Positions 7,594 to 16,673 of a stretch of DNA of 64,000 nt are shown here, one piece after another. Position numbers and translations under genes: made by a program. Each line of letters opens with the position of its first letter. The first letter of the stretch is position 1. The notes below the pieces were generated by a model that was not told where the DNA came from, did not search any database, and saw only the letters and a list, made by a program, of their open reading frames with translations. Source of the DNA: JBJHAX01 sp050480705 (GTDB taxonomy: Bacteria > Actinomycetota > Nitriliruptoria > Nitriliruptorales > Nitriliruptoraceae). Where the stretch lies: positions 248,001-312,000 of the forward strand of contig JBJHAX010000001.1 in assembly GCA_050480705.1 (NCBI GenBank), given 5' to 3'.

Positions 7594-9417
7594 ATGTGCG
7601 GCTTCAGCGGCGAACTGCGCTTCGACGGCCAGGCGCCTGACCTGAAGGCAGTCGTGCGCATGACCGACCGGATGTCGGCGCGTGGCCCCGACGGCCAGGG
7701 CGTGTGGTCGCACGGGCCGATCGCACTCGGGCATCGGCGGTTGTCCATCATCGACCTGTCTGTGTGCGGCGCCCAGCCGATGCATGACGCCCAACTCGGG
7801 CTCACGATCGCGTTCAACGGCTGCATCTACAACTATCGCCAGCTGCGCGAGGAACTCAGCGATGCGCACGGGCACCGGTTCTTCTCCACCTCGGACACCG
7901 AGGTGCTCCTCAAGGCGTACGCGACCTGGGGCGAGCGCTTCGTCGAACGTCTGCAGGGGATGTTCGCGTTCGTGATCCACGAGCGCGACACGGGCCGCAC
8001 CCTCGTTGCCCGCGACCGGTTCGGCATCAAGCCCCTCTACACCGCCGAAGGGCAGGGCCGCCTGCGCTTCGCATCGACGCTTCCCGCACTACTGGCGTCG
8101 GGCGGCATCGACACGCGGATCGACCCGGTCGCCCTTCACCACTATCTGACGTTCCATTCGGTCGTGCCTGCCCCGCACACCATCATCGAAGGTGTGCGTA
8201 AGTTCCCTCCGGCGACCGTCATGATCTTCGAGTCCGACGGGTCCCGCCGATCCTTCGAGTTCTGGACGCCCGACTTCACCAGGGACCCCGACCGCGCACA
8301 GATGTCGCCGCGTGACTGGGAGGACGCGGCGCTTGCTGCGCTGCGACGCGCGGTCGAGTGGCGGCTGGTCGCCGACGTGCCGGTCGGGGTGTTGCTGTCG
8401 GGTGGGCTCGACTCCTCGTTGGTCGTCGGCCTGCTCGCCGAGGCAGGCCAGTCGGGGCTGACGACGTTCTCGATCGGATTCGAATCGGTCGGCGGAATCG
8501 AAGGCGACGAGTTCAAGTACTCGGACGTCATCGCGCGCGAGTTCGCGACCGACCACCACCGCATCCGCATCGGCACCGATCGGATGCTGCCTGCGCTCGG
8601 CGAGGCGGTCGCTGCGATGAGCGAGCCGATGGTCAGTCACGATGCCGTCGCGTTCTATCTACTCAGCCGGGAGGTGTCGCAACACGTCAAGGTCGTGCAG
8701 TCCGGGCAGGGCGCCGACGAAGTGTTCGCGGGCTACCACTGGTATCCGCCGATGCAGGCGTTGAGCGATCGGCTCGCGGCGGCGGACCGTGACACCCTCG
8801 TGCGCGAGGCCGTCGATGTCTACCGTGCGGCGTTCTTCGACCGCTCGCACGAGGAGATGGCGCAGGTCGTCCAGCGTGACCACCAGGTCGGTCGCGACGT
8901 GTCGAGTGCTCTGGTTGCGGACCATTTCCGCCGCGACGGTGCCGAGACGGCCACCGACATGGCGCTGCGGCTCGACTCACAGATCATGCTGGTCGACGAC
9001 CCGGTCAAGCGCGTCGACAACATGACGATGGCTTCAGGACTCGAAGCGCGCGTGCCGTTCCTCGACCACGAGGTGCTCGCTGTCGCTGCACGAATCCCGC
9101 CGGAACTCAAACTCGCCCAGGACGGCAAGGGCGTGCTCAAGGAAGCGGCACGCCGGGTCATCCCCGACGCAGTCATCGACCGCCCCAAGGGATACTTCCC
9201 GGTCCCGGCGCTCACCCACCTGCAGGGGCCCTACCTCGAGATGGTGCGCGATGCGCTCCATGCACCCGAGGCGCGCGAACGCGGCCTGTTCCGCGACGAC
9301 TACGTCGAACGCCTGCTCGAGAACCCCAACGAGGAACTCACACCGCTTCGCGGCAACAAACTCTGGCAGCTCGGCCTGCTCGAGCTGTGGTTGCAGACCC
9401 ACGACGTTCGGCCCTGA
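7594..9417 (+). CDS. asnO: N-acetylglutaminylglutamine amidotransferase (asparagine synthase-like)
   Basis: 607 residues. The ATG at 7594 is fixed by the catalytic Cys2 (MCGFSGEL), which must be N-terminal in a class II glutamine amidotransferase; AAGGA lies about 9 nt upstream. Residues 1 to about 200 form the glutaminase domain. The synthetase domain follows, with the ATP-binding SGGLDSS loop near residue 269. The protein looks like asparagine synthase but is followed at once by ngg, and this pairing defines the NAGGN subfamily. It amidates N-acetylglutaminylglutamate to the compatible solute N-acetylglutaminylglutamine amide, an osmoprotectant known from Sinorhizobium and Pseudomonas. Its stop is 1 nt from the ngg ATG. 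Ordinary asparagine synthetase is the alternative without that neighbour. Confidence 0.9.
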   Translation: MCGFSGELRFDGQAPDLKAVVRMTDRMSARGPDGQGVWSHGPIALGHRRLSIIDLSVCGAQPMHDAQLGLTIAFNGCIYNYRQLREELSDAHGHRFFSTSDTEVLLKAYATWGERFVERLQGMFAFVIHERDTGRTLVARDRFGIKPLYTAEGQGRLRFASTLPALLASGGIDTRIDPVALHHYLTFHSVVPAPHTIIEGVRKFPPATVMIFESDGSRRSFEFWTPDFTRDPDRAQMSPRDWEDAALAALRRAVEWRLVADVPVGVLLSGGLDSSLVVGLLAEAGQSGLTTFSIGFESVGGIEGDEFKYSDVIAREFATDHHRIRIGTDRMLPALGEAVAAMSEPMVSHDAVAFYLLSREVSQHVKVVQSGQGADEVFAGYHWYPPMQALSDRLAAADRDTLVREAVDVYRAAFFDRSHEEMAQVVQRDHQVGRDVSSALVADHFRRDGAETATDMALRLDSQIMLVDDPVKRVDNMTMASGLEARVPFLDHEVLAVAARIPPELKLAQDGKGVLKEAARRVIPDAVIDRPKGYFPVPALTHLQGPYLEMVRDALHAPEARERGLFRDDYVERLLENPNEELTPLRGNKLWQLGLLELWLQTHDVRP

Positions 9418-9418
9418 G

Positions 9419-11245
9419 ATGGCCTCCCCGTCCGATCGAGGATCCAAGGCAGCGCGTGGCCGTATGCGTGCTTCAGCGAAGCCGTCGCATGGAGAAGGAC
9501 TGTCCACACGATCGTGGGATGCGCGCCCCCAGCACCTGACCCGTGACCTGCGCGAATCGGTCGTGCTCGATTGCGGCTGGGGCCGGCTGATCTTCGGACA
9601 GACATTCTCGTCGCACGACGAGCTCGTCGCCGAGATCGCCAAGGAGCAGCCCGGGCAGCGCGACATCTGCCTGTACGTACGCGAGCCGCACGTGCTGGTC
9701 AGCCGTGCGCCCCAGGAAATGTTCATCGATCCGAGCCACACCTACCGGCTGTGGTTGCACCGACTGCACGCCCGTCCCGACCCGGATCGTTCCCTGGTGA
9801 TCCGCGACCTGGGGAGCGAACTCGACGCGGATGCCGTCAATCGGCTGTACGCCTCGGCAGGGATGGTGACTGCACCGGCCGAGGTGCTGTGGGAGAACCA
9901 GCACACCCAGACGTTCATCTATCTGGTCGCTGTGGACGTCGAGAGCGGCGATGTCGTCGGCACCGTCACCGGGGTCGATCACCGGCATGCGTTCAACGAT
10001 CCCGAGGACGGGTCGAGCCTGTGGTGCCTCGCGGTCGATTCTCAGACCACCCGCCCCGGCGTGGGAAGCGCACTCGTCCAGGCTCTCGCAGCGCGGATGC
10101 ACAGTCGCGGCCGCGCCTATCTCGACCTGTCGGTCGTGCACGACAACGCACCTGCAATCGCGCTCTACGAGAAGCTCGGGTTCGAGCGCGTGCCGGTCTA
10201 TTGCGTCAAGCGCAAGAATCCCATCAACGAGCGCCTGTTCGCCGCCACCCCGGCGGAGGAGCTCGATGACCTCAATCCCTACGCCCGGATCATCGCCGAC
10301 GAGGCGCTACGACGCGGCATCGGGGTCGCGGTCGTCGACGCCGAGTCCGGCCTGCTGCGCCTCACTCACGGGGGACGCACGGTCAACACGCGCGAGTCGC
10401 TCTCGGAGCTCACCAACGCGGTCGCGGTTGCACGTTGTGACGACAAACGCCTCACGAGGCGGCTGTTGGCCGACGCCGGGCTTCGCGTCCCGGCGGGTCG
10501 TCGCGCCACCGGGACCGACGACGACGTCCGGTTCCTCGAGGAAGTCAGTGAAGTCGTCGTCAAGCCTGCGCGTGGAGAACAGGGCAACGGCATCACCGTC
10601 GGCGTCCGCACACCGCGCGAACTCGACGACGCGGTCCACGGCGCTGAGCGGTTCTGCCCGGATGTGTTGATCGAAGCATGCGTGCGGGGCGACGACGTGC
10701 GTATCGTCGTCATCGACCACGAGGTCGTCGCCGCCGCAGTTCGTCGCCCGGCGATGATCACCGGCACGGGGACCCACCCCATCGATGAACTCATCCGGCG
10801 CGCATCGCGGCGTCGTGAGGCAGCCACGTCCGGCGAGTCGAGCATCCCGCTCGACGACGCCACGATCAAGACCGTCGCTGACGCGGGCTACGCCATGCAT
10901 GACGTGCTCGACGACGGTGTCACCTTGGCGGTCCGGCGAACGGCGAACCTCCACACGGGTGGAACGATCCACGACGTGACCGAACAACTGCATCCTGTGC
11001 TGGCGCGTACAGCGATCGAAGCGAGCCGCGTGCTCGACATCCCTGTGGTTGGTCTCGACATGATCGTGCCGGCGGTCCACGGCGAGGACTACGTCGTCAT
11101 CGAAGCGAACGAACGTCCCGGCCTGGCCAACCACGAACCGCAGCCGACCGCCGAGCGCTTCATCGACCTGCTGTTTCCCGCGACCCGTGCACTGCCCCGC
11201 GGGTGGGCGCCCGGCGTCGCGGGAGCCGACCACCGCACATCGTGA
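9419..11245 (+). CDS. ngg: N-acetylglutaminylglutamine synthetase (GNAT plus ATP-grasp)
   Basis: 608 residues from the ATG at 9419, 1 nt after the asnO stop. The order of domains is characteristic of Ngg. A GNAT acetyltransferase domain (about residues 120-290) contains the acetyl-CoA loop RPGVGSALVQALAARM near residue 212. It is fused to an ATP-grasp ligase domain (about 340-590) ending in VIEANERPGLANHEPQ near residue 560. The enzyme joins and N-acetylates glutamine residues to make the acetylated dipeptide that the asnO product amidates. Both halves look complete. The gene is cotranscribed with asnO; the next plus-strand gene of the system is at 12879. Confidence 0.92.
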   Translation: MASPSDRGSKAARGRMRASAKPSHGEGLSTRSWDARPQHLTRDLRESVVLDCGWGRLIFGQTFSSHDELVAEIAKEQPGQRDICLYVREPHVLVSRAPQEMFIDPSHTYRLWLHRLHARPDPDRSLVIRDLGSELDADAVNRLYASAGMVTAPAEVLWENQHTQTFIYLVAVDVESGDVVGTVTGVDHRHAFNDPEDGSSLWCLAVDSQTTRPGVGSALVQALAARMHSRGRAYLDLSVVHDNAPAIALYEKLGFERVPVYCVKRKNPINERLFAATPAEELDDLNPYARIIADEALRRGIGVAVVDAESGLLRLTHGGRTVNTRESLSELTNAVAVARCDDKRLTRRLLADAGLRVPAGRRATGTDDDVRFLEEVSEVVVKPARGEQGNGITVGVRTPRELDDAVHGAERFCPDVLIEACVRGDDVRIVVIDHEVVAAAVRRPAMITGTGTHPIDELIRRASRRREAATSGESSIPLDDATIKTVADAGYAMHDVLDDGVTLAVRRTANLHTGGTIHDVTEQLHPVLARTAIEASRVLDIPVVGLDMIVPAVHGEDYVVIEANERPGLANHEPQPTAERFIDLLFPATRALPRGWAPGVAGADHRTS

Positions 11246-11279
11246 CGTGCCCTGGGGGCCGCAGGGTCGCCCGCCGCCG

Positions 11280-11885
11280 TCAGGGTCGTGCGAGCGCGAG
11301 GAACAGCGGGTAATCCTCGCCGTCCTTCGACACCGCACCCCCATCGACCACCTTGACCTGGCCGAACCCCGCCTCGCCGAGCAGCGTGGCGATGTGTTCG
11401 CGCTCGAAGCCGCGGGGACCTTCGAAGTCGGGGCCATGGAACGACCCGTCCTCGGCATCGAGGTCGATCAGGCACACGACGCCGTCCGGTGCCGTCATGG
11501 CAAACAAACCACGGAGCACCCGCTGATGGTCGCCGACGTGATGGAGCACCATCAACGAGGTGACGACGTCGAAGCGTGCGTCGAGGGGCGGATCGACGGT
11601 CAGATCCAGCCGGTGGACCTCGGCGCCAGCGAGCGGCCCCGAGTCCGCCTTGGCGCGCAACACCTCCAGCATGCCCTCTGAGCGGTCCGTGACCGTGACT
11701 GCACCGACGCCGGCACGCAACTCGGTGGCGAGCAGGCCCGTTCCGGCGCCGTACTCGAGCAAGCGCATCGATGGGGTCAGGACGACCTCGTCACGCAAAC
11801 GTTCGGCGACCATGCGTGCGCGTTCGTGCTTGTCGGGATCGTCGTCCCACGTCGCTGCGCGTTCGTCGAAGTCATCCGTGGTCAT
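11280..11885 (-). CDS. Class I SAM-dependent methyltransferase
   Basis: 201 residues from the ATG at 11885, which has GGGAG about 6 nt upstream; a start at 11963 would add an unconserved tail. Motif I is LLEYGAGTGLLATEL near residues 42-56. It is followed by the acidic VTVTDRSEGML that binds the adenosine ribose, and by VVTSLMVLHHV as the motif II/III region. This is the general Methyltransf_11/25 fold. The substrate is unknown. It sits on the opposite strand inside the NAGGN gene group, converging with ngg and lying 22 nt downstream of the rhomboid gene, with which it probably forms an operon. Confidence 0.87.
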   Translation of the reverse strand: MTTDDFDERAATWDDDPDKHERARMVAERLRDEVVLTPSMRLLEYGAGTGLLATELRAGVGAVTVTDRSEGMLEVLRAKADSGPLAGAEVHRLDLTVDPPLDARFDVVTSLMVLHHVGDHQRVLRGLFAMTAPDGVVCLIDLDAEDGSFHGPDFEGPRGFEREHIATLLGEAGFGQVKVVDGGAVSKDGEDYPLFLALARP

Positions 11886-11907
11886 CGTCGGCTCCCATGT
11901 ATCGCCT

Positions 11908-12804
11908 TCACAGGCCCACTGATGTGAGCATCGAGCGCCCGAGCAGTGCTGCGGCGATGGCAAGCAGCAACGCCAGCCCTGCGATCGTGAGTGCCGAGCG
12001 GCGACTTTTTCTCATAAGCAGCCGTCCGGCGGCCATGCCGGCGAGCAGGCCACCGACGTGCCCTCCCACCGAGATTCCCGGCACCAGGAAGGTGATGCCG
12101 AGATTGAGCAGCACCAGCGTGCCGATGTCGGTCCGCCACGGGTTCACGCCCCTGTCGCGCATCCCGATGACGGCGGCGCCCATGAGGCCGAACACCGCGC
12201 CTGAGGCGCCCACGGTGATCCCCAGCGGGTGGGTGGCCAGAACAGTGCCGAGCAGTGGTACGGCGGGCAGCGGCGTGACCACGGTCAGCCACGACAACGC
12301 CATGACCCCGAAGCTGCCGCCTGCGAGACCGAACGTGTACAACGCGGCGAACCGGGCATGACCCAGTGGGGGCTCGAGCATCTCGCCGAGCCGCCACAGC
12401 AGGATGCCGTTGAACGCCACGTGCATGAGGTTGGCGTGCAGAAAGCCGCTGGTGAGCAGCAACCACCACGCGCCGGTGCCGACCGCTGCGGGCATCAGCC
12501 CGAACATGCCGAGCACCTGGCCACGGTCGACCTGGGTGATCACGAACAGCGCGGCGATGACGACGAGAAGGCTCTTGGTGACCCGCGCGTCCACGGCGAG
12601 GTCGGCGAGCCGGCGGACCGGTTGACCACCCGAAGCACACTGCGGGCACTGGTAGCCCACGGGTGCTTCGATTGCGTCGGCTCCGCACATCGGGCGTTCG
12701 CAGCGGGTGCACTTGAGCAGCGCTGGCCGGTCGGGGTGCAGGAAGCAGCTCGGCGCATCGTCCGATGCCGGTGCATCGCCGGTCTCGCGGGGGTCGTCGC
12801 TCAC
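11908..12804 (-). CDS. Rhomboid family intramembrane serine protease with N-terminal zinc finger
   Basis: 298 residues from the GTG at 12804, chosen because GAGGA sits 5 nt before it; an ATG at 12816 lacks such a site. The N-terminus carries a small Cys/His cluster (CFLHPDRPALLKCTRCERPMC cut by residue spacing, then CPQC) like the B-box-type finger found in many actinobacterial rhomboids. Six or more helices follow. The rhomboid catalytic serine is in VGASGAVFGL, the catalytic histidine in VGGHVGGLLAG, and the HANLMHVAFN segment matches the conserved HxxxHxxxN of helix 2. Such enzymes cut substrates within the membrane; the substrate here is unknown. Confidence 0.93.
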   Translation of the reverse strand: MSDDPRETGDAPASDDAPSCFLHPDRPALLKCTRCERPMCGADAIEAPVGYQCPQCASGGQPVRRLADLAVDARVTKSLLVVIAALFVITQVDRGQVLGMFGLMPAAVGTGAWWLLLTSGFLHANLMHVAFNGILLWRLGEMLEPPLGHARFAALYTFGLAGGSFGVMALSWLTVVTPLPAVPLLGTVLATHPLGITVGASGAVFGLMGAAVIGMRDRGVNPWRTDIGTLVLLNLGITFLVPGISVGGHVGGLLAGMAAGRLLMRKSRRSALTIAGLALLLAIAAALLGRSMLTSVGL

Positions 12805-12878
12805 CGGTGTCCTCATGCCTCGAAGGCGCGACCGTACCTGCGCGACGACGGCGCCTTGCGACCAGGTAGGTTCCGCGC

Positions 12879-14087
12879 ATGGACATCATCGACCCGGACA
12901 TCGACGTCACGTGGATGAGTGACGTGCTTCTCGAGCTGCTGCGCGTCCCGAGTCCGACCGGCCGGACCGACGTGATCATGCAGCACGTCGGGGAGCGGCT
13001 CGAGGAGATCGGGCTGCCGTTCACGCTGACACGTCGCGGCGCGATGATCGGCAGCCTCGACGGCGACGACGGCGTGCTCGACCGCGCTGTGGTCGTGCAC
13101 ACCGACACGATCGGGTGCATGGTCCGTGAACTCAAACCGAACGGCAGGCTCGCGGTCGTTCCGGTCGGTACGCACAGCTCGCGATTCTCCGAAGGCTCGC
13201 GTGTCACGATCTTCACCGACGACACCGAGGCAACCTTCACCGGCACGATCCTGCCGCTGAAGGCGTCGGGTCACGCTTTCGGTGACCGCATCGACGACCA
13301 GCCGCACGGCTGGGACCACGTCGAGGTACGTGTCGACGAGCGCGTCGCGTCGGCCGAGGACCTGGCAGCACTCGGAATCCAGGTCGGCGACTTCGTCGCC
13401 CAGACCGCGTTTCCGGTCATCACCCGCTCGGGGTACGTGACGTCGCGTCACCTCGACGACAAAGCGGGTGTGGCGGCGGCGTTGGCGGCGTTCCGCTGGG
13501 TGCTGCAGACCGGCTGCGAACTTCCCGTCGGCGCGCATCTTCTCATCACGATCGCCGAGGAGGTCGGCCACGGGGCGTCGAGCGGGATCTACCCCGACGT
13601 CGCCGAAATGGTGTCGTTGGACTCGGCGGTCGTCGCACCCGGCCAGTACTCGACGGAGACCGGATTGACCGTCGCCATGCAGGATCTGCACGGCCCGTTC
13701 GACTATCACCTGTCACGGCGGTTGTTCGATCTCGCCCGCGACCACGGCATCGAGGTCCATCGCGACGTCTTCCGCTACTACCGCTCCGATGTCGCTGCCG
13801 CACTCGAGGCCGGCGCCGAGACCCGCGCTGCGCTGGTCGGCTTCGGTGTCGATGCCACACACGGCCACGAGCGCACCCACATCGACGGCATCGCCGCGGC
13901 GGCACGTTTCATCGCGCTGTATCTGCAGACGCAGTTGACCTTTGCGACCTGGGACGCTGAACCGAGTGGCCCCCTCGAATCCTTCCCGTCGACCGCAGTG
14001 CAGCCAGTGCGTCGTGAACCGGAGTTCGACCCCGAGCAGGACGATCTGCTCGAAGCTGATCCGATGGACTCCGATCCGCGCGGTTGA
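12879..14087 (+). CDS. Osmoprotectant NAGGN system M42 family peptidase
   Basis: 402 residues from the ATG at 12879, with AGGTAGG about 9 nt upstream. It is an M42/M20-like metallopeptidase: ligands are seen in VVHTDTIGC (near residue 72), HLDDKAG (near 191), TIAEEVGHG (near 224), SLDSAVV (near 246) and THGHERTH (near 328). Proteins of this subfamily are encoded with asnO and ngg in the NAGGN system and are thought to turn over the acetylated dipeptide or a precursor. It is separated here from ngg by two genes on the other strand. The polar acidic tail (after residue 350) is not part of the catalytic fold. The precise substrate is inferred from neighbourhood. Confidence 0.88.
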   Translation: MDIIDPDIDVTWMSDVLLELLRVPSPTGRTDVIMQHVGERLEEIGLPFTLTRRGAMIGSLDGDDGVLDRAVVVHTDTIGCMVRELKPNGRLAVVPVGTHSSRFSEGSRVTIFTDDTEATFTGTILPLKASGHAFGDRIDDQPHGWDHVEVRVDERVASAEDLAALGIQVGDFVAQTAFPVITRSGYVTSRHLDDKAGVAAALAAFRWVLQTGCELPVGAHLLITIAEEVGHGASSGIYPDVAEMVSLDSAVVAPGQYSTETGLTVAMQDLHGPFDYHLSRRLFDLARDHGIEVHRDVFRYYRSDVAAALEAGAETRAALVGFGVDATHGHERTHIDGIAAAARFIALYLQTQLTFATWDAEPSGPLESFPSTAVQPVRREPEFDPEQDDLLEADPMDSDPRG

Positions 14088-14240
14088 CCGCAACGCTCGT
14101 TGACCGCAAGCACTCCAGATCTCTGGCTCTTGGTCCCGGGTGCGCACACACTCCGGATTGTGGTCGTAGAATCACCCCAGGTAGTCAAGATGTCGCGGAC
14201 GGCGTCCGATAGTCACTGCAAGACGCCAGGAGCACGCGCG

Positions 14241-15557
14241 ATGCCCGACGACAGGACGCACCCGCAGATCCGCGTGCGGGTCGCACAATCGATCGTGCTC
14301 GTCGTCCTGGCGACATTCGTGTTGTCGCTCGCAGCCCGCCCCGTCGCCGACATCGCCGTGGGTACCGGTCCGGGCCGGGCGTTGTTCGAAGCGGCCCTCG
14401 TCGCCGCACCGGTCGCGCTCCTGCTCGCGCTGTGGGTCGCAGGCCCGATCCGTCGCCAGATCGCCGACCAGCAACGCCGCCTGGTGACCCAGCACGACGA
14501 ACTCGTCGAAGCGCTCGAACGCCAGGAGTTCGTTGCGCGTGTCAGCCGCGGCCTCGAACTCGCTGACAACGAAGATGCGACCATCGAGGTGCTGCGTCGG
14601 TCCCTGCCGTCCGCAGCGAGCAGCCACCCAGCGGAGATCCTGCTCGCCGACCACAGCCAGGCCCACATCGAGCGTGTCGCCGCGGTGGGCGGGCCCGACG
14701 ACCAGGGCCCTGGCTGCCGGGTCGCCTCACCTGCGGGATGCCCCGCCGTGCGCTACGGGCGCGCGCTGACGTTCGCCTCCGGTGCGGAGATCGATGCGTG
14801 CCCGCACCTGCAGGCGCGCGGCGACGACGCCGCGGTCTGCGCCCCCATCGCGGTGATGGGTCGCCCCATCGGCGTCGTGCACACGACCGGCCCGGTCGAC
14901 GACCCGCCCGGTGCGCGGGTCAGCGCGAACGTGCAGGCGATGGCGTCGGCCGCCGGAACCCGGCTCGGCATGCTGCGCGCGCTCGAGCGCCGTGAACGGC
15001 AAGCGTCGACCGACCCGCTTACCGGGCTGCTCAACCGCCGCGAGCTCGAGGACCGTGCCCGCGACCTCGCTGTCGCCGTCGACTTCCTCGCGATTGCGAT
15101 CATCGACCTCGACAACTTCAAGCAGCTCAACGACACGCACGGTCATGACGCTGGCGACCGTGCGCTGCGCAGCTTCGCGCGTGTCGCCGTCGAGGGGCTG
15201 CGTCCTGACGACGTCGCGGCGCGCTACGGCGGCGAGGAGTTCGTGCTCCTGCTCCCCAACGTCACCGCCAGCGCTGCAGTTCGTGTCCTGGACAGGCTGC
15301 GGGTCTCGCTGGCCGAATCGGTCGAGCGCAACGGGCTGCCGTCGTTCACCTTCTCTGCAGGTGTCGTCGATGCCGAACCGCCCATCGATCTGACAGAACT
15401 GGTCAGCCGAGCGGACGAGGCGCTTCTGGAAGCCAAGGCAACGGGGCGCAACAGGACCGTGGCCCGCCAGGACTCGATCGAGGTCGACGAGCTGACCGGC
15501 GCACCCGTGTTCACCACCGGCACGCCGTTCGCGCGCGTCCCGGCCGCGAGCGACTGA
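14241..15557 (+). CDS. Membrane-anchored diguanylate cyclase with GAF-like region
   Basis: 438 residues from the ATG at 14241, preceded by AGGAG 8 nt away; upstream codons to 14100 are open but have no ribosome site. Two membrane helices (about residues 16-34 and 48-68) precede a coiled-coil linker and a GAF-like sensory region (about 90-265) that includes a CP...C-rich stretch. The C-terminal GGDEF domain has the active-site motif RYGGEEFVLLLP near residue 330. An RxxD inhibitory site (RPDD) stands 5 residues before GGEEF, so the enzyme looks active and feedback-inhibited by c-di-GMP. It follows the NAGGN peptidase gene in the same direction after 153 nt and precedes rmuC. Confidence 0.92.
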   Translation: MPDDRTHPQIRVRVAQSIVLVVLATFVLSLAARPVADIAVGTGPGRALFEAALVAAPVALLLALWVAGPIRRQIADQQRRLVTQHDELVEALERQEFVARVSRGLELADNEDATIEVLRRSLPSAASSHPAEILLADHSQAHIERVAAVGGPDDQGPGCRVASPAGCPAVRYGRALTFASGAEIDACPHLQARGDDAAVCAPIAVMGRPIGVVHTTGPVDDPPGARVSANVQAMASAAGTRLGMLRALERRERQASTDPLTGLLNRRELEDRARDLAVAVDFLAIAIIDLDNFKQLNDTHGHDAGDRALRSFARVAVEGLRPDDVAARYGGEEFVLLLPNVTASAAVRVLDRLRVSLAESVERNGLPSFTFSAGVVDAEPPIDLTELVSRADEALLEAKATGRNRTVARQDSIEVDELTGAPVFTTGTPFARVPAASD

Positions 15558-15566
15558 CGACTCGCG

Positions 15567-16673
15567 TTGGCGACGTTGTCTCTGCTCGCCGGCGATCGTT
15601 CCTTGTGGATCATCAGTTTCGGGGCGCTCGCGCTCGGTGTGGCCCTGGGCGTCGTCGCCCGACGAGCCGCCACGCGCCGCCAGGCTCCCGACGTCGCCAA
15701 ACTCGAAGCGCGTCTCGACGACGTCCTCGAGACATTGCGCCGTCTCGACACGACGAGCGCGGGTCGACTGGGTGAGCTCGGCGAGCAGCTCAGGGAACTC
15801 GGACGCGTGCACGGCGAACTCGGCCGCACGACCGCCGAGCTGCGCGAGGCGTTCGCCAGCCCCCACACACGCGGCCAGTGGGGTGAGCGAATGGCCGAGG
15901 ACGTCCTGCGTGCCGCAGGCTTCGTCGAGGGCATCAACTACCGCACCCAGGTGACCACGGCCTCGGGGAGCAGACCCGACGTCACCATCCTGCTGCCGCA
16001 GGAGCGGGTCGTGCACATGGACGTGAAGTTCCCCATCGCCGGCTACCTCGAGATCGCGCGCACCGACAACGAGCACGAGCGCCGGCGCCTGCTCGAAGTG
16101 TTCCTGCGGGCCGTGCGCGCGCGTGTCGGCGAACTCGACGGACGCGGCTACATCGACCCCGCCGACGGGACGCTCGACTGTGTGCTGCTCTTCGTTCCCA
16201 ACGATCAGATCCACGCGTTCGTCATGGAGCACGACCCTCAACTGCTCGACGACGCGTTGGCGCGTGGGGTGGTGCTGTGCTCGCCCACCACGCTGTTCGC
16301 GGTACTCGCGGTGATACGCCAGGCGACCGAGCAGTTTGCGCTCGAGCGAACGGGCGACGAGATTCTCGAGCTGCTGGCCGCGTTCGCCGCTCAGTGGGAC
16401 AGGTTCACCGATGTCATGGAACGGGTGGGTCGTGGGCTCGAGACGACCCAGCGCGCCTACGACGCGCTCAGCACTACGCGCCGCACGCAGCTCGAGCGCC
16501 AGCTCGGGCGCATCGACGAGTTACGTCGGCAGCGCGGCGACGACACGGCGGCCCATCGCGGCGCGCCCGGTCATTCGGGAACCGACGAGTCGACACGCAA
16601 CCACGATGGGGACAGCGAGTACGATCATGGGGACTTCGGCGGCAGTCAGGCGCGTGTTGACCCAGATTCCTGA
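15567..16673 (+). CDS. rmuC: DNA recombination protein RmuC
   Basis: 368 residues from the TTG at 15567, 9 nt after the cyclase stop. An N-terminal membrane helix (about residues 13-32) is followed by a coiled coil (about 40-95) and the RmuC domain. That domain includes GQWGERMAEDVLRAAGF, HMDVKFPIAGYLE and VVLCSPTTLFAVLAVIRQA. RmuC limits inversions between short inverted repeats and has a restriction-endonuclease-like core; its biochemical role remains poorly defined. The C-terminal 30 residues are polar and unconserved, and the guaB start lies within them. The gene is probably cotranscribed with the upstream cyclase and with guaB. Confidence 0.93.
   Translation: MATLSLLAGDRSLWIISFGALALGVALGVVARRAATRRQAPDVAKLEARLDDVLETLRRLDTTSAGRLGELGEQLRELGRVHGELGRTTAELREAFASPHTRGQWGERMAEDVLRAAGFVEGINYRTQVTTASGSRPDVTILLPQERVVHMDVKFPIAGYLEIARTDNEHERRRLLEVFLRAVRARVGELDGRGYIDPADGTLDCVLLFVPNDQIHAFVMEHDPQLLDDALARGVVLCSPTTLFAVLAVIRQATEQFALERTGDEILELLAAFAAQWDRFTDVMERVGRGLETTQRAYDALSTTRRTQLERQLGRIDELRRQRGDDTAAHRGAPGHSGTDESTRNHDGDSEYDHGDFGGSQARVDPDS

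Noticed and set aside
14144..14172. Promoter with TAGAAT -10 box before the diguanylate cyclase gene
   Set aside because: TAGAAT at 14167 is a fair -10 box, but no -35 element is found at 16-19 nt.
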